Shown in pieces: positions 17,052-26,504 of a stretch of DNA of 64,000 nt. Position numbers and translations under genes: made by a program. Within the stretch, counting starts at the first letter, position 1, and every line of letters begins with the position of its first letter. The stretch lies in contig NZ_CP036298.1 of assembly GCF_007752135.1 (NCBI RefSeq), forward strand, positions 7,432,501 to 7,496,500, read 5' to 3'. The DNA is from Aureliella helgolandensis. Its GTDB lineage: Bacteria; Planctomycetota; Planctomycetia; Pirellulales; Pirellulaceae. The notes under the pieces were generated by a model. It was given only the letters and a program-made list of their open reading frames with translations, was not told the DNA's origin and did not search any database.

Positions 17052-17813
17052 ATGCCTACTAGCCCTACCAACGTCACTGGCGTCCTGCTCGATATCGAAG
17101 GGACAACTTCCAGCATTTCGTTTGTGCATGATGTCATGTTTCCCTTTGTACTGGATCGGCTAGACACCTTTTTGGCCGAACACTTTACGCGAGGCGACGT
17201 CCAAGCAGCCTGCGAGACCATTGCCCAAGATGCAGGGCATGCATCCCTGGCGGCTTGGCAGGCGGCTCAAAGCACTGTGTCCGCTCAAGCCACTGTGTCC
17301 GCTCAGGAGCTGGTGGCCCAAGAAGTGCGCAAGTTGATGGCCAACGATGTCAAAGCCACAGGCCTCAAAGCCCTTCAGGGCTTAATTTGGCAAGTCGGTT
17401 TCCAGGCGGGAGAGCTGACCGCGCACGTTTATCCAGATGTGCTTCCCGCCATTGAGACCTGGCGAGCTGGCGGGCTGGATGTGCGCATCTACTCTTCGGG
17501 CAGCATCGCCGCTCAGAAGCTTTTCTTTGGACACCTTGAGGACGCGGGAAATTGCTTGCATTTGTTTTCAGGCCATTATGACACTACCTTTGGAGGGAAG
17601 AAAGAAGCGGACAGCTACCGTCGTATTGCCGCAGACTGGGGCAAGCCACTTGAGGAGATACTGTTCGTGACAGACATTGCTGAGGAAGCTACCGCAGCGA
17701 TAGCGGCAGGTGCTCAAGTCGCGGCCAGCGTGCGGCCCGGCAACGCATCGCTCCCCCCCGATTTGAATGTCCCTCTGATTACATCCTTCGCTGAACTGTC
17801 ACTCTTGACCTAA
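17052..17813 (+). CDS. mtnC: Acireductone synthase (enolase-phosphatase) MtnC
   Basis: MtnC is a HAD-superfamily enzyme that enolises and then dephosphorylates 2,3-diketo-5-methylthiopentyl-1-phosphate, supplying the substrate of MtnD next door. The 253-residue product shows the family motifs: DIEGTT with Asp14 and Glu16, IYSSGSIAAQKLFF (motif II serine), GGKKEADSY (motif III lysine), and LFVTDIAEEA (motif IV). A cap-domain segment at about residues 74-86 contains an 18-bp in-frame tandem duplication (17271-17288 and 17289-17306) that repeats STVSAQ as ATVSAQ. The gene sits between mtnD and a lipoprotein gene in a tight plus-strand group. Confidence 0.95.
   Translation: MPTSPTNVTGVLLDIEGTTSSISFVHDVMFPFVLDRLDTFLAEHFTRGDVQAACETIAQDAGHASLAAWQAAQSTVSAQATVSAQELVAQEVRKLMANDVKATGLKALQGLIWQVGFQAGELTAHVYPDVLPAIETWRAGGLDVRIYSSGSIAAQKLFFGHLEDAGNCLHLFSGHYDTTFGGKKEADSYRRIAADWGKPLEEILFVTDIAEEATAAIAAGAQVAASVRPGNASLPPDLNVPLITSFAELSLLT
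17271..17306 (+). repeat. 18-bp in-frame tandem duplication inside mtnC
   Basis: Two adjacent 18-base units share the 15-base core CACTGTGTCCGCTCA. They differ at three of 18 positions and add one six-residue copy to the protein without shifting the frame. Confidence 0.9.
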
Positions 17814-17840
17814 AGCGACCGCATCGGTTACAGGGAGTGC

Positions 17841-18521
17841 ATGGTTCGCATTCCCCCACTCTTGGTACGCCTCTTCGCTTCTCTGCTGTTGCTGAGTTCT
17901 GTCGGCTGCGCGAATCTCTTGAAGAGTCGCTACGCCATGGACGATCCGGTTTATGCTGCAAAATACGAAGTAGGTGCAGAAAAAACGGATGTACCCGGCA
18001 AAGTCAAACAAGCCATCGACGCGCGGTTTGTGGAAGGGCTCAACGGCAAGTATTTGGCCGGCGGCAGCCAATGGCGCAATGCCACCCAAGGCCTGCTGAC
18101 GGGAGCCGAATGGGGTTACGAATACTACCCAACCAGCTGGTACAGCTCGCGTGTGGGGCTGGCGGGCTACCTGGGCCCCGATGATTGGTACGCCGGCTTA
18201 GACACCGGTGCTCGCATTCAATTACCCACGCGTCTCACTCCCTTTGCTGGCGTAGGCATGTTCAACGGCCTCTCCACCGTGCGAGCCGATGCCAGCGACG
18301 ACCGCAAGGACAACGACGAGGATGGAAGCATCGACGAATTTGACGAGATGGAGACGAACGTTGATGGTTGGTTGAGTACGGTGTACCCGGAACTGGGGGT
18401 CCACTGGTGGCCTGTAGGACAAGCCCGCATCACTGCGTACGCTCGCTATCTGATCTCTTCCGAAGGTCGGGCACTCGACGACTGGTTGGCCGGTGTTCAA
18501 TTCACCGCTTTTGATCGCTAG
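17841..18521 (+). CDS. Putative outer-membrane lipoprotein of unknown function
   Basis: The 226-residue product starts with a lipoprotein signal peptide: positive residues, a hydrophobic core and the lipobox LSSVGC with Cys near residue 23. The mature part is rich in aromatic residues and alternating strands (WGYEYYPTSWYSSRVGLAGY, PFAGVGMFNGLS, YPELGVHWWPVG), which suggests a small membrane or surface beta-barrel. An acidic DDRKDNDEDGSIDEFDEM stretch resembles a calcium-binding loop. GGGAG precedes the ATG closely. It follows mtnC by 27 bases and is probably cotranscribed with the salvage genes, though no functional link is evident. I do not recognise a named family. Confidence 0.7.
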   Translation: MVRIPPLLVRLFASLLLLSSVGCANLLKSRYAMDDPVYAAKYEVGAEKTDVPGKVKQAIDARFVEGLNGKYLAGGSQWRNATQGLLTGAEWGYEYYPTSWYSSRVGLAGYLGPDDWYAGLDTGARIQLPTRLTPFAGVGMFNGLSTVRADASDDRKDNDEDGSIDEFDEMETNVDGWLSTVYPELGVHWWPVGQARITAYARYLISSEGRALDDWLAGVQFTAFDR

Positions 18522-18562
18522 CACGTGGCTTGCTACCAGCATCGGGAACGCCACTTCTCCGA

Positions 18563-19699
18563 TTACTGGGCCGCTACCATGTCGCTTGCGGCCCGATGAG
18601 AAATAGCAACGTGATCACCATAGGCTGGCGAACCGTAGGCTTTCGGGAACGCAAGCTGCACGAGTTGCTCTCGCTGGTCCCAATAGTCCAATACGGCAAC
18701 TCGCAAATCGACTGGCAAACGATTCGTCGCGGGGTTATCTCGATATCGATTGCGAGCCCCGAAGATCACTTGCGTGAGGTAGTCTTCAGGAATTCGCGGC
18801 TGCACCATGTCGAGGGCTGCTCCCATCTTATGCCACATGGTGGGCAACGATTTTTCCTGCACTTGAGACTGGCTGGCGGCGGCCAGCGAACGCAGCGAAC
18901 GCTCCTGGGTCACGTAGCGTTTAGCTTGCGCCGCGGCCGGCCAATCTCCCTCCCGGTGTGTGGTCATCCACATTCGTGTATGGCCCAGGGAGTGAATGCG
19001 ACTCGAGCCAGCCTGCTCGGTTCCCATCGCTTGCATCGAAACCTGCAACATATCGGCTCGCCAGCCAGGGGGCACTTCCACTAGAATTGCGATTTCTCGC
19101 ACCCCCTCCAGCACCGGCAAGGGACCAGGACGAAACTTGAAAAACACTCCGTAGCCTCGCCGAATCGTACCGCTCGAACTCAAGACCTGCATCGGAGGCT
19201 TGCGTTGAAAACTCTCTTTGGTGCTATCCTTGTGTGCAAAGTCCCCTTGCCCAGTTGCTCGCCCAATCGGCTCATAGGCGGCCGAAACATTGAATCCCAA
19301 CTTACTGTCTTGTTGGCGGGTCGTTTCAACGGCGACATTGCCTTCGACCGAAGTGTAGACCTCGCTCTTGGGCCAGAAATCAATCACGCGTAACGTTTGA
19401 TAGGTGCTCTCCAGTTCGACGGCATACTCGGTAACCACTCCCCGAAACTCGGGATTCACATAGGTCGAAACCGGAATGCGCAGCCGCATTAGCTGTCCAC
19501 CAGTGGTGGGTGCATCGACCAGAGTCGAATCCACCTCTTGCGCCACCGTCACTGCAGGTGCGTCGAAGGCGACCGGTAGAACCTCCGCACCCCAAACAAA
19601 CGATGCGGTCGACGATACATTTACGGTTAGCAATAACGCGCTAAGCAGGAACAACCGTCCGCGAAAAGCGATGCGGGACGCAGTGGCTAGAATATTCAT
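18563..19699 (-). CDS. Hypothetical exported protein
   Basis: This 378-residue protein has an N-terminal signal peptide or anchor (RLFLLSALLLTVNVSSTASFVWGA) and a soluble body that I cannot assign to a family. The body contains a beta-rich half (about 60-230, with YAVELESTYQTLRVIDFWP and IAILVEVPPGWRADML) and a helical, Gln/Arg-rich half (about 240-350). It looks like a periplasmic protein that may be lineage-specific. It is convergent with the lipoprotein gene, with only about 40 bases between the stop codons. Upstream of it lies a 700-base gap. Confidence 0.65.
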   Translation of the reverse strand: MNILATASRIAFRGRLFLLSALLLTVNVSSTASFVWGAEVLPVAFDAPAVTVAQEVDSTLVDAPTTGGQLMRLRIPVSTYVNPEFRGVVTEYAVELESTYQTLRVIDFWPKSEVYTSVEGNVAVETTRQQDSKLGFNVSAAYEPIGRATGQGDFAHKDSTKESFQRKPPMQVLSSSGTIRRGYGVFFKFRPGPLPVLEGVREIAILVEVPPGWRADMLQVSMQAMGTEQAGSSRIHSLGHTRMWMTTHREGDWPAAAQAKRYVTQERSLRSLAAASQSQVQEKSLPTMWHKMGAALDMVQPRIPEDYLTQVIFGARNRYRDNPATNRLPVDLRVAVLDYWDQREQLVQLAFPKAYGSPAYGDHVAISHRAASDMVAAQ

Positions 19700-20396
19700 G
19701 ACAGGGCCCCCGAAGAATCATCTGGGCTTCGCTTTCCCCCTTGCAGCCGAGTTGGGAGTGACCCAAAAATCGAAAAGGCAAAGTGGATGCGAAGAGTACA
19801 AGTACACCTATTGTGGTCCTCTTGCCTTCCCTGCTGCCGATCGCTTGACTATCTCATCTCTATCTCTGACGAGCAGTCCTCAATGCTTCGCGGCCTGAAG
19901 ACTCCTGAATTGCTGGTGCTAGCATTTAGCATTGCAATATGGCCGCGAACGCAAGTATTTAGCGAATCGAATTTCATCCTGAATTGAAACAGCATAGCTT
20001 GAGCTAAGGAGATCCTAGCGCAGAATCGTCGGGAGTCAAATAGAAAACAGAACATCTCCACCCCAACTTCGCGGCGAATGCCTCCGACCACCCAACGACG
20101 ATCACGGGAAAGCCAGGGACAGAACGCTCTCCGATTCACTTGCATGGGAATTCCCTCTTTGTAGACCGTCGGCATCAGCCAGCGTTGCGACGTAAGGCGG
20201 GGCTAGGGTAGCTGCGGACCGATTGGCAGGAAAATCCCAGAAATAAAATCTTCCTGCCAACATCTTCCTGCCAGCAATGGGAGCATCCTTGGGACAGCAC
20301 TGTGGACTTCCCGGGGAAAGCACGGGAGGTGGTATCTCAGCACGCATGCAGCAATCCGCTTAGCCGAGCTAGACGAACATCAGCAACGGCGTGGAC
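19700..20396. other. 697-bp intergenic region with short repeats
   Basis: Apart from the repeat and hairpin near 20224-20273, listed separately, I see no supported gene here. Short reading frames exist on both strands but lack start signals and recognisable composition. The region should hold the promoter of the exported protein gene that begins at 19699. Confidence 0.45.
20224..20273. repeat. Direct and inverted repeats of ATCTTCCTGCCA, possible terminator
   Basis: ATCTTCCTGCCA occurs at 20248-20259 and again at 20262-20273. A near-complement, TTGGCAGGAAAAT, lies at 20224-20236. On the minus strand this forms a GGCAGGAA/TTCCTGCC hairpin downstream of the DUF456-like gene that ends at 20397, so it may terminate that transcript. 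Confidence 0.55.
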
Positions 20397-20939
20397 TTAC
20401 CACCACAGGGCGATCAAGAACAAACCGCAGGCGATGGTCCCACACAGAGCCTTGCCGACTGTGCCTAGTAGGCGTCCCCAGAAAGCAGCACTGCCGATAT
20501 TGAGGCTGCTTTCCCAATCCTTGCCGGCCCATCGTTCCCCGGCGGCCGCCCCCACGAACGAACCGCTGGCGCCGAGCAAGAGAGAAACCAGAACACTCCC
20601 AAGAATCGGTGGCGGCACCAGAGCGCCCAGGAACAAGCCTCCCACGGCCCCGGCCAATGAGCCTACTAAAGCCAGCGCCGCACCGCGTTTGGAACCTCCT
20701 AAGCGACTCGCTCCCAAAGCACTAGCTGCGAATTCGAGCAGCTCGCCGAGGAGTGCGGCAGCGACGATTCCGAGCAACGCCAACAGTCCCACATAGCCGC
20801 GATACTCCTGGGGGAAAAAGAACCAGCAAGCTAGGGCCATCAATACGATTCCCCAGTTGCCCGGCATCCCTAGTCCACCTATCGCCCAAGCAACGATTGC
20901 CAGCAGAGTCAGCAACACCATTAGACTAAATAAAAACAT
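20397..20939 (-). CDS. DUF456-like integral membrane protein
   Basis: This 180-residue protein has about five hydrophobic segments and the Gly-rich pattern of the DUF456 family: GLGMPGNWG near residue 25, LLGELLEFAASALGASRLGGSKRG in the middle, and repeated GxxxG runs (GSLAGAVGGLFLGALV, GASGSFVGAAAGE). The function of the family is unknown; the glycines suggest tightly packed helices. The gene begins 27 bases after the stop of the TPR glycosyltransferase-like gene on the same strand, so the two are probably cotranscribed. Topology and family are seen directly; the role is not. Confidence 0.82.
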   Translation of the reverse strand: MFLFSLMVLLTLLAIVAWAIGGLGMPGNWGIVLMALACWFFFPQEYRGYVGLLALLGIVAAALLGELLEFAASALGASRLGGSKRGAALALVGSLAGAVGGLFLGALVPPPILGSVLVSLLLGASGSFVGAAAGERWAGKDWESSLNIGSAAFWGRLLGTVGKALCGTIACGLFLIALWW

Positions 20940-20966
20940 GATGCCTGACGCTCATCTCTTTCACGA

Positions 20967-22346
20967 TCAAGTCCCCCTGGAAACCACGATCCGCTTCACT
21001 TCGCTAGCCATGCGTTCGAACACCGTCTGCCAATCCCCAATCTTTGCCTGTCGGAACAAGCGAATGCTTGGATACCAGGGAGAGTCCTCTCGCGCTAGCA
21101 TCCACCGCCAATCGGGTACAAAGCCCAAAGCGATCCAGGTCGGCACATTGAGCCCTCCGGCTAGGTGCGCGATGGAAGTATCACTACTGATGACCAAATC
21201 GAGTGTCTCCATGATGGCTGCTGTATCCATGAAAGCACCTCCGGTTTGGTCAATCTGAGGCCCCAAGGACAAGACCGCTGATGAACCCTGCCACTGCTGC
21301 AATTGTTCGGTCCCCTGCCCCGTCTGAAAACTGACCAGCTCCACTTCGGGAATTTGGCTGAGGCACTCGAACTCTTTTAAGGGTACGCTGCGAAACAGGT
21401 CTGCTTGATGATCGGGATTGCCTTGCCAGGCAATGCCTATTCGAAACTTCCCCGGTGATCTTGGCAGCCGCCCCGCCCAGTAAGACCTAAGATGCTCCGA
21501 TGCGTGCAGATAGGGCAGTGTTGCGGGAACGTTGTCTGCACGAATTTGGAGAACGTCGGCCACATCGAGAAGCGAGCATTGAAAATCAAATCTTCCCTCT
21601 GGCTGCAGACTATTGGGAAAGACGGGGCCCAATTCGGCCGATTGCTGCAACAGGGCGACCAAGGGTGCCTGGCAATAAATCAATGTCTGCGCTCCATGCT
21701 GTCTGAGCAGGTTGGCCATGCGGACGAAGTGGAGTGTATCCCCCAGTCCCTGTTCGGCAGTGAGCAGGATCGACTTGCCACGGAGATCTTGGCCGTTCCA
21801 GACCGGAGCAGCTATTTGCGGCCGATGCAGATCCCCAACTTTCCAACGCCATCGATACTCGGCCCAACCTTCGGCAAAGCGGCCTTGCAATAGGTAGATA
21901 ACCCCTAAGTTCCGGTGCAATTCAGCGTCATTGGGATTCAACTCCAGAGCTTGCTGGTAGTACAGCAGGCCCTTGTCGAGCTGGCCGGTCCACACATGCA
22001 GAGTGCCACGATTCTTGTAGGCGTTGAAATAGTCTGGTTTGAGATCGATTGCATGTTGAAACGATCGATCGGACTCTTCGAATTCCCCAACGTAGCGGAG
22101 CGAGTTGCCGAGGTTATTCAGCGCGATAGGAAACTCGGGATGCAACTGCAGGGCCTGCCGGTAGGCCGCGACCGCTGCAGGATAATCGCGTTGATCATGC
22201 AAGGCGATACCGAGGTAGCACCATGCATTGGCGTTCTGGGAATCCTCTTGCAGCACGGCGCGATAGATGCGTTCAGCGTGCGCAAAATGCTTTTGCTGGT
22301 GAAATTGCCAGCCCCGTTGCAGCGCGTTTTGGTGGGAGGTGTTCAT
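20967..22346 (-). CDS. TPR protein with C-terminal glycosyltransferase-like domain
   Basis: The 459-residue product has about four to five tetratricopeptide repeats in its first 170 residues (motifs such as NANAWCYLGIALHDQRDYPAA and YFNAYKNRGTLHVWTGQ). A C-terminal domain follows, resembling GT-B glycosyltransferases that occur behind TPRs, with LLTAEQGLGDTLHFVRMA near 200 and SDTSIAHLAGGLNVPTW near 395. Such proteins may glycosylate proteins or surface sugars; the donor is not evident. I chose ATG at 22346, preceded by GAGG; a TTG at 22370 lies inside the rpoD terminator. It is followed closely by the DUF456-like gene. Confidence 0.82.
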   Translation of the reverse strand: MNTSHQNALQRGWQFHQQKHFAHAERIYRAVLQEDSQNANAWCYLGIALHDQRDYPAAVAAYRQALQLHPEFPIALNNLGNSLRYVGEFEESDRSFQHAIDLKPDYFNAYKNRGTLHVWTGQLDKGLLYYQQALELNPNDAELHRNLGVIYLLQGRFAEGWAEYRWRWKVGDLHRPQIAAPVWNGQDLRGKSILLTAEQGLGDTLHFVRMANLLRQHGAQTLIYCQAPLVALLQQSAELGPVFPNSLQPEGRFDFQCSLLDVADVLQIRADNVPATLPYLHASEHLRSYWAGRLPRSPGKFRIGIAWQGNPDHQADLFRSVPLKEFECLSQIPEVELVSFQTGQGTEQLQQWQGSSAVLSLGPQIDQTGGAFMDTAAIMETLDLVISSDTSIAHLAGGLNVPTWIALGFVPDWRWMLAREDSPWYPSIRLFRQAKIGDWQTVFERMASEVKRIVVSRGT

Positions 22347-22368
22347 GCAGCCTCGAGTTGGAGCGAAC

Positions 22369-22412
22369 AAAAAACCTCAAGTCAAAACGATTATTGTTTT
22401 GACTTGAGGTTT
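22369..22412 (-). terminator. Rho-independent terminator of the primary sigma factor gene
   Basis: A 17-bp perfect stem (arms 22372-22388 and 22396-22412) with a seven-base loop ends in a run of T on the minus strand, at 22374-22369. It lies 51 bases after the rpoD stop. The downstream TPR gene begins right after it, so that gene must have its own promoter or rely on read-through. Confidence 0.93.
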
Positions 22413-22462
22413 GCAATTTTTCGGCCCTGCAGGCAGTCCCAGAAGATTCTGCCAGCGATGGC

Positions 22463-24037
22463 TTAGTCGAGGAAGCCAACCAAGTCTTGACTGCGACTTG
22501 GCTGTTGCAACTTGCGTACAGCCTTGGCTTCAATCTGCCGAATCCGCTCACGTGTCACCTTGAAGATATGCCCGACTTCTTCGAGAGTGTAGCTATAGCC
22601 ATCTCCCAAGCCGTAACGCAATTTAATGATCTCGCGTTCGCGGTAGCTCAAGGTTTTCAGGACGTGGTTGATACGATCTCGCAGCATCTCCTGCCCGGCG
22701 CCAATGGCGGGACTCTCGGCGGTTCCGTCTGGCAATAGGTCACCAAACTGACTGTCTTCGCTGTTCCCCACCGGCCGATCAAGGCTGATTGGATAGCGGC
22801 TCATAGCGAGGACGCGTCGAGCTTCTTCGATCGTAGTTTCAGCGCGTCGCGCGGTTTCTTCGAGGGTTGGTTCCCTGCCGAGTTCCTGCAACAGCTGACG
22901 CGACACATTGCGGACCCGCGACATGGTTTCGACCATGTGAACGGGAATGCGAATCGTGCGACTTTGGTCCGCCACAGCCCGGGTAATGGCTTGGCGAATC
23001 CACCAGGTAGCGTAAGTACAGAACTTGAAGCCACGGCGATATTCGAACTTATCGACGGCACGCATGAGGCCCGCGTTCCCCTCTTGGATTAAATCCAGGA
23101 AGCTCAGGCCCCGATTACGATACTTCTTGGCGATGGAAACCACCAACCGCAAGTTACCTTCGGACAGTTGTTTCTTCGCTTTTTGGTACTCGTTAAATAC
23201 ACCACGCACCATGGCTACGCGATTGCGGAGGCTGGAGGGGGTTTCTTGCGTCGCGACCAACAGCTCACGGTACTCACGCAACAATTCGGCTCGCTGAGCC
23301 GCTGAAGCGCGATCCCCTTCTAAGCGATCGATCTCGGCGCGTAGGTCATCGATCCGACGACTGAATTTCATCAGGTCGATGATGCGCGGCTCGAGGCGTT
23401 GGGTCCGTAGTCCCAGCTCTTCAACCAAGCGTACCGCCTTGCGGCGGCGGCGAGCGAGTGCAGCCCACGCCTCTTGGCGGCGCTCATCGGTCTGCGCCAT
23501 ACTCAGCGAAATTCGGTAATCGCGAGCATTGCGTTTGAGCAGTACGTCGAGCGTCTTTAGGTTATGTGGTAAGCGTCCGAGAATCTGCTCTTTCTCAAGG
23601 CGGTCGGTCACCGAGACCTGAACGGTACGATCGAAGGGCAATTCACCAGTGTGGACTCGTTTCAGAATCTTATAGGCAAATTGCATTACATAATCGCACT
23701 CCAGAAGCTTGGTACGAAATCGTCGCCGCGTGACTTCAATAGCTTTCGCAAGGCGGATCTCTTCCTCTCGAGTTAAGAGAGGGATCTCGCCCATTTGCGT
23801 CAAATACATGCGGACCGGATCATCGGACCATGTTTCCGCTTCGTCTTCTGCGGCGGCCAACAGCTCCTCGTCGCTTTCCAGCTGAACTTCACCCTCTGCG
23901 GCCAAGCCATCGTCGTCTGAAATAGCTTCCGTAGAGCTCTCGTCATCTTCGAGAGGCAACTTCTGAAAACTATCTAAGTCGTCGTCGGCGGCGCGTGGGG
24001 TGTCGTCATCGAATTCGTCCAGCAATACGTCGAACAA
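22463..24037 (-). CDS. rpoD: RNA polymerase primary sigma factor RpoD/SigA
   Basis: This is the housekeeping sigma-70 factor. With a TTG start at 24037 it has 524 residues: an acidic N-terminus, region 1.2 ([21 protein letters not shown], about 73-93), a long basic helical spacer, region 2 ([18 protein letters not shown] through [18 protein letters not shown], about 293-357), region 3, and region 4 with the helix-turn-helix [20 protein letters not shown] near 484-503. I prefer TTG at 24037 because AGGAG lies seven bases upstream (24045-24049). The frame stays open to a TTG at 24103 that lacks a ribosome site. A strong terminator follows the gene. Confidence 0.95.
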   Translation of the reverse strand: MFDVLLDEFDDDTPRAADDDLDSFQKLPLEDDESSTEAISDDDGLAAEGEVQLESDEELLAAAEDEAETWSDDPVRMYLTQMGEIPLLTREEEIRLAKAIEVTRRRFRTKLLECDYVMQFAYKILKRVHTGELPFDRTVQVSVTDRLEKEQILGRLPHNLKTLDVLLKRNARDYRISLSMAQTDERRQEAWAALARRRRKAVRLVEELGLRTQRLEPRIIDLMKFSRRIDDLRAEIDRLEGDRASAAQRAELLREYRELLVATQETPSSLRNRVAMVRGVFNEYQKAKKQLSEGNLRLVVSIAKKYRNRGLSFLDLIQEGNAGLMRAVDKFEYRRGFKFCTYATWWIRQAITRAVADQSRTIRIPVHMVETMSRVRNVSRQLLQELGREPTLEETARRAETTIEEARRVLAMSRYPISLDRPVGNSEDSQFGDLLPDGTAESPAIGAGQEMLRDRINHVLKTLSYREREIIKLRYGLGDGYSYTLEEVGHIFKVTRERIRQIEAKAVRKLQQPSRSQDLVGFLD

Positions 24038-24935
24038 GGCGATACTCCTAAGTTTGCCAAAATGACCAAGTGCGTCGTCTACTGGAAGACCCAAGCGCTT
24101 CAAGGAAGACAGAAATGAATTCGGCGGTCAGTACGAATCACTCTGAAGTCTAGCACCTACTGCGGGTTCTACAGAAACGTCGCGGCAATTTGTAAAAGGT
24201 TGTGATTAGGCAAGGTAAACCAGCAGCAAACTACCACCAACTTCACTCGTCGAGGTCCAACGAAGCAAGTTCCCCAAGAAGCAAGTGCGAAACAACGCGT
24301 TTGAGCAAAATTTACGACAATCGCAAATTACCCAGACAACATCGCTAGCAGTGACCAAAAGAGGTAGTTGATTTCAGGCAGCTGACCGGTCTCATCGGTC
24401 GAGAAACCATTGAGGGCGGCGGCCGAGGCTCCAACTCCGGAGTCCCCCATGGCAATCAGCACGATCCACTCTACAGTTCTCAACGTAAAACCCTATGACT
24501 TGTCTACCATCGTAGTTCGTATATCTCCGGCAAGCAGTGACCGAATTGCGAATTACGTGGTTTTGATAGCAAGGCTTAATCCCATCCCTTATGGAGCGGA
24601 TACGACGCTGAAAACGCCATTACCTAGGAACGCAGCCTGTGGTGAATTATCACCTCTACCGTCATTGTGTGACCGGTCATGCCCTGGCTGCCTCTATTAT
24701 TCCTCAACTCCACCCACAGTCCACTAATTGAGCCAGCAACCTGTGGGTGCCAAACTCCGTAATTAGACTGGTGACTATCGATCCAAGCCGCCCGTTTCCA
24801 TCCACGCGGAGGGTCGCAAGTCGAATTCGTTGGTACGATTTCGGCTCGTTAATCTAATTTTAACTAGGCGGCTTGGCCGGTCCAGCCTGAAAGAGACAAT
24901 AGTTGAGTTTCCATTCCTCAAATTTAGAGCTTATC
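24038..24935. other. About 900-bp region upstream of rpoD with no supported gene
   Basis: This gap separates the divergent rpoD and zinc-ribbon protein genes and must contain both promoters. A 40-codon frame on the minus strand (24328-24450) has a plausible hydrophobic C-terminus but no ribosome site. A 105-codon plus-strand frame overlapping it looks non-coding. Confidence 0.4.
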
Positions 24936-25496
24936 ATGGACTACCTGTTAACCTGTGACTGTGGGAGAAAGCATACCGTCTCCCGCAAGCAAGCCGACCA
25001 GTTGATCGAATGCTCCTGCGGACAATCGCTCCGCGTCCCCACGCTCCGAGGGCTGGCCAAACTGCCTCCAGCAACGGAGGGCGCCGACTCCCCCCCCGGT
25101 GACACCGCCGCCTCGACCATCTCCAAGAACGGGGAAAACCCCTGGAGTGGCTGGAGAGGCCCCTGCATGGCTGCCGCCTGCGGTGGCTTGATTGTGTCGC
25201 TCGCCTTTGCAAGTTGGTACCTGCTGCAACGCGTCAGCATCGACACCTCCTACACTACGGAGATGGAAATTGCCGAGGGAAATAAGATTTTCGACCTCTA
25301 CACCCCGGAAGACATGAGCCTCGTTTGGCACAGCTTTGAGTCGCTGGGAATCGGCGCCAAAGAGCCACCATTGTTTATACGCTGGAATCGCTACGCCGAA
25401 GACCGGGCCCGGCGGGCTTCCATCGCCGGGGGAATCGCGGCCGCTTGTGGAATCGCAGCCGCCGGGATTTGGCTCTCTAGCCGACGACGCGTTTGA
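24936..25496 (+). CDS. Zinc-ribbon membrane protein of unknown function
   Basis: The 186-residue product starts with CDCGRKHTVSRKQADQLIEC.CG, two CxC-type cysteine pairs that probably bind zinc, followed by a basic linker and Pro/Ser-rich segment. One membrane helix follows near residues 83-103 (MAAACGGLIVSLAFASWYL) and a second at the extreme C-terminus (GGIAAACGIAAAGIWL). The N-terminal ribbon is common in planctomycete proteins of unknown role. I chose ATG at 24936 because the ribbon starts right after it; a TTG at 24903 would add eleven residues. The next gene converges on it. Confidence 0.72.
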   Translation: MDYLLTCDCGRKHTVSRKQADQLIECSCGQSLRVPTLRGLAKLPPATEGADSPPGDTAASTISKNGENPWSGWRGPCMAAACGGLIVSLAFASWYLLQRVSIDTSYTTEMEIAEGNKIFDLYTPEDMSLVWHSFESLGIGAKEPPLFIRWNRYAEDRARRASIAGGIAAACGIAAAGIWLSSRRRV

Positions 25497-25529
25497 GGAA
25501 CCAAGCCGCAATTTTTCAGCGCCCCGAAC

Positions 25530-26309
25530 CTAGGCTTTCCTCTTGAGGATCACCAAGACGTCCTCGGTCGCCGAGTTGAGCAAAATGGGATGCTCAATCT
25601 CGTATGCAAAGTCGTAAAAATCCATGACCTCCCAATTGGACACTGAGGCTAACAAGCTCTGAAATTGCTTGACGTTATACGATCGCAGCTCCAAGACATC
25701 TTCGATCCGCATCGTTTCAGTCGGCTTGAAAACATCAAAGCGAATCCCGAATCGCTCGATCCGTTTTTTGGGATTTTTTTCGATGGGCCACATCGAAGTA
25801 TTAATGGACAGTTGCCCACGCCGCGCCGACCAGGCCTCTTCATCCGTCGCTTCGCCGCGCGGCGTGAGGTGCAAGCCCAGGACATAGATCCCCCCCGGGC
25901 GAACCGCTTGAGCCACGCATTCCAAATGCGCTACCGCCAACTCTTCAGTCTGCAAATGGCGAAAACTGTTGATCGTGTTGAAGGCTGCGTCAAAGGGTTT
26001 GGGGACTTCGAAATCCGCCATGTCCCCCAACAGCACCCTTCCCTTGAGGCCCAGCCGCTCGAGACGCTTGTTGCAGTACTCAACAGCCAAGGGATTCAAA
26101 TCGATGCCACCGACCCCAAAGCCCTTTTGGCCCATGCGATAGAGCAGGCGGCCGGTCCCACACGCAGGCTCAAAGACCTGGCGCACGGGCCCGTCGACGT
26201 ACCGCGTAAAGGCCTGCTGAAGGAATCGCATCTCCGCTGCGGTATCGCTGCCAAAGACAAGATCGTAGTATGTGGGGAAGTCATAAATGCTAGCTTTAGT
26301 TTTTCGCAT
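25530..26309 (-). CDS. Class I SAM-dependent methyltransferase
   Basis: The 259-residue product has the Rossmann-fold methyltransferase signature: motif I EPACGTGRLLYRM with acidic motif II GIDLNPLAV, then LLGDMADFEVP (motif III) and a post-motif VRPGGIYVLGLHL strand. The substrate cannot be told from the sequence. The N-terminus YDFPTYYDLVFG is typical of small-molecule methyltransferases. ATG at 26309 is the most likely start, since upstream residues up to 26387 look non-coding. The gene is divergent from the first DinB-fold gene. Confidence 0.85.
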   Translation of the reverse strand: MRKTKASIYDFPTYYDLVFGSDTAAEMRFLQQAFTRYVDGPVRQVFEPACGTGRLLYRMGQKGFGVGGIDLNPLAVEYCNKRLERLGLKGRVLLGDMADFEVPKPFDAAFNTINSFRHLQTEELAVAHLECVAQAVRPGGIYVLGLHLTPRGEATDEEAWSARRGQLSINTSMWPIEKNPKKRIERFGIRFDVFKPTETMRIEDVLELRSYNVKQFQSLLASVSNWEVMDFYDFAYEIEHPILLNSATEDVLVILKRKA

Positions 26310-26504
26310 CCGAGCATCGTCCGGTGAAATTTGCCCCTCGTCAAGTAGCAGTGGTCGACAGATCGTCGCTGACGACCGAAAATGCACTCATCCAAGCTAC
26401 GGGCAATCCTCCCTTCCCATCACCGCGCTCCCATCCAGTCGCCGAATCGAGACGAACTGGCCCCATTCGTCCCAACCCCGACTCCGCTGAAGGCCTGAGA
26501 ATCC

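Noticed and set aside
24410-24727. Plus-strand 105-codon frame upstream of rpoD
   Set aside because: No ribosome site, no domain and an irregular composition.
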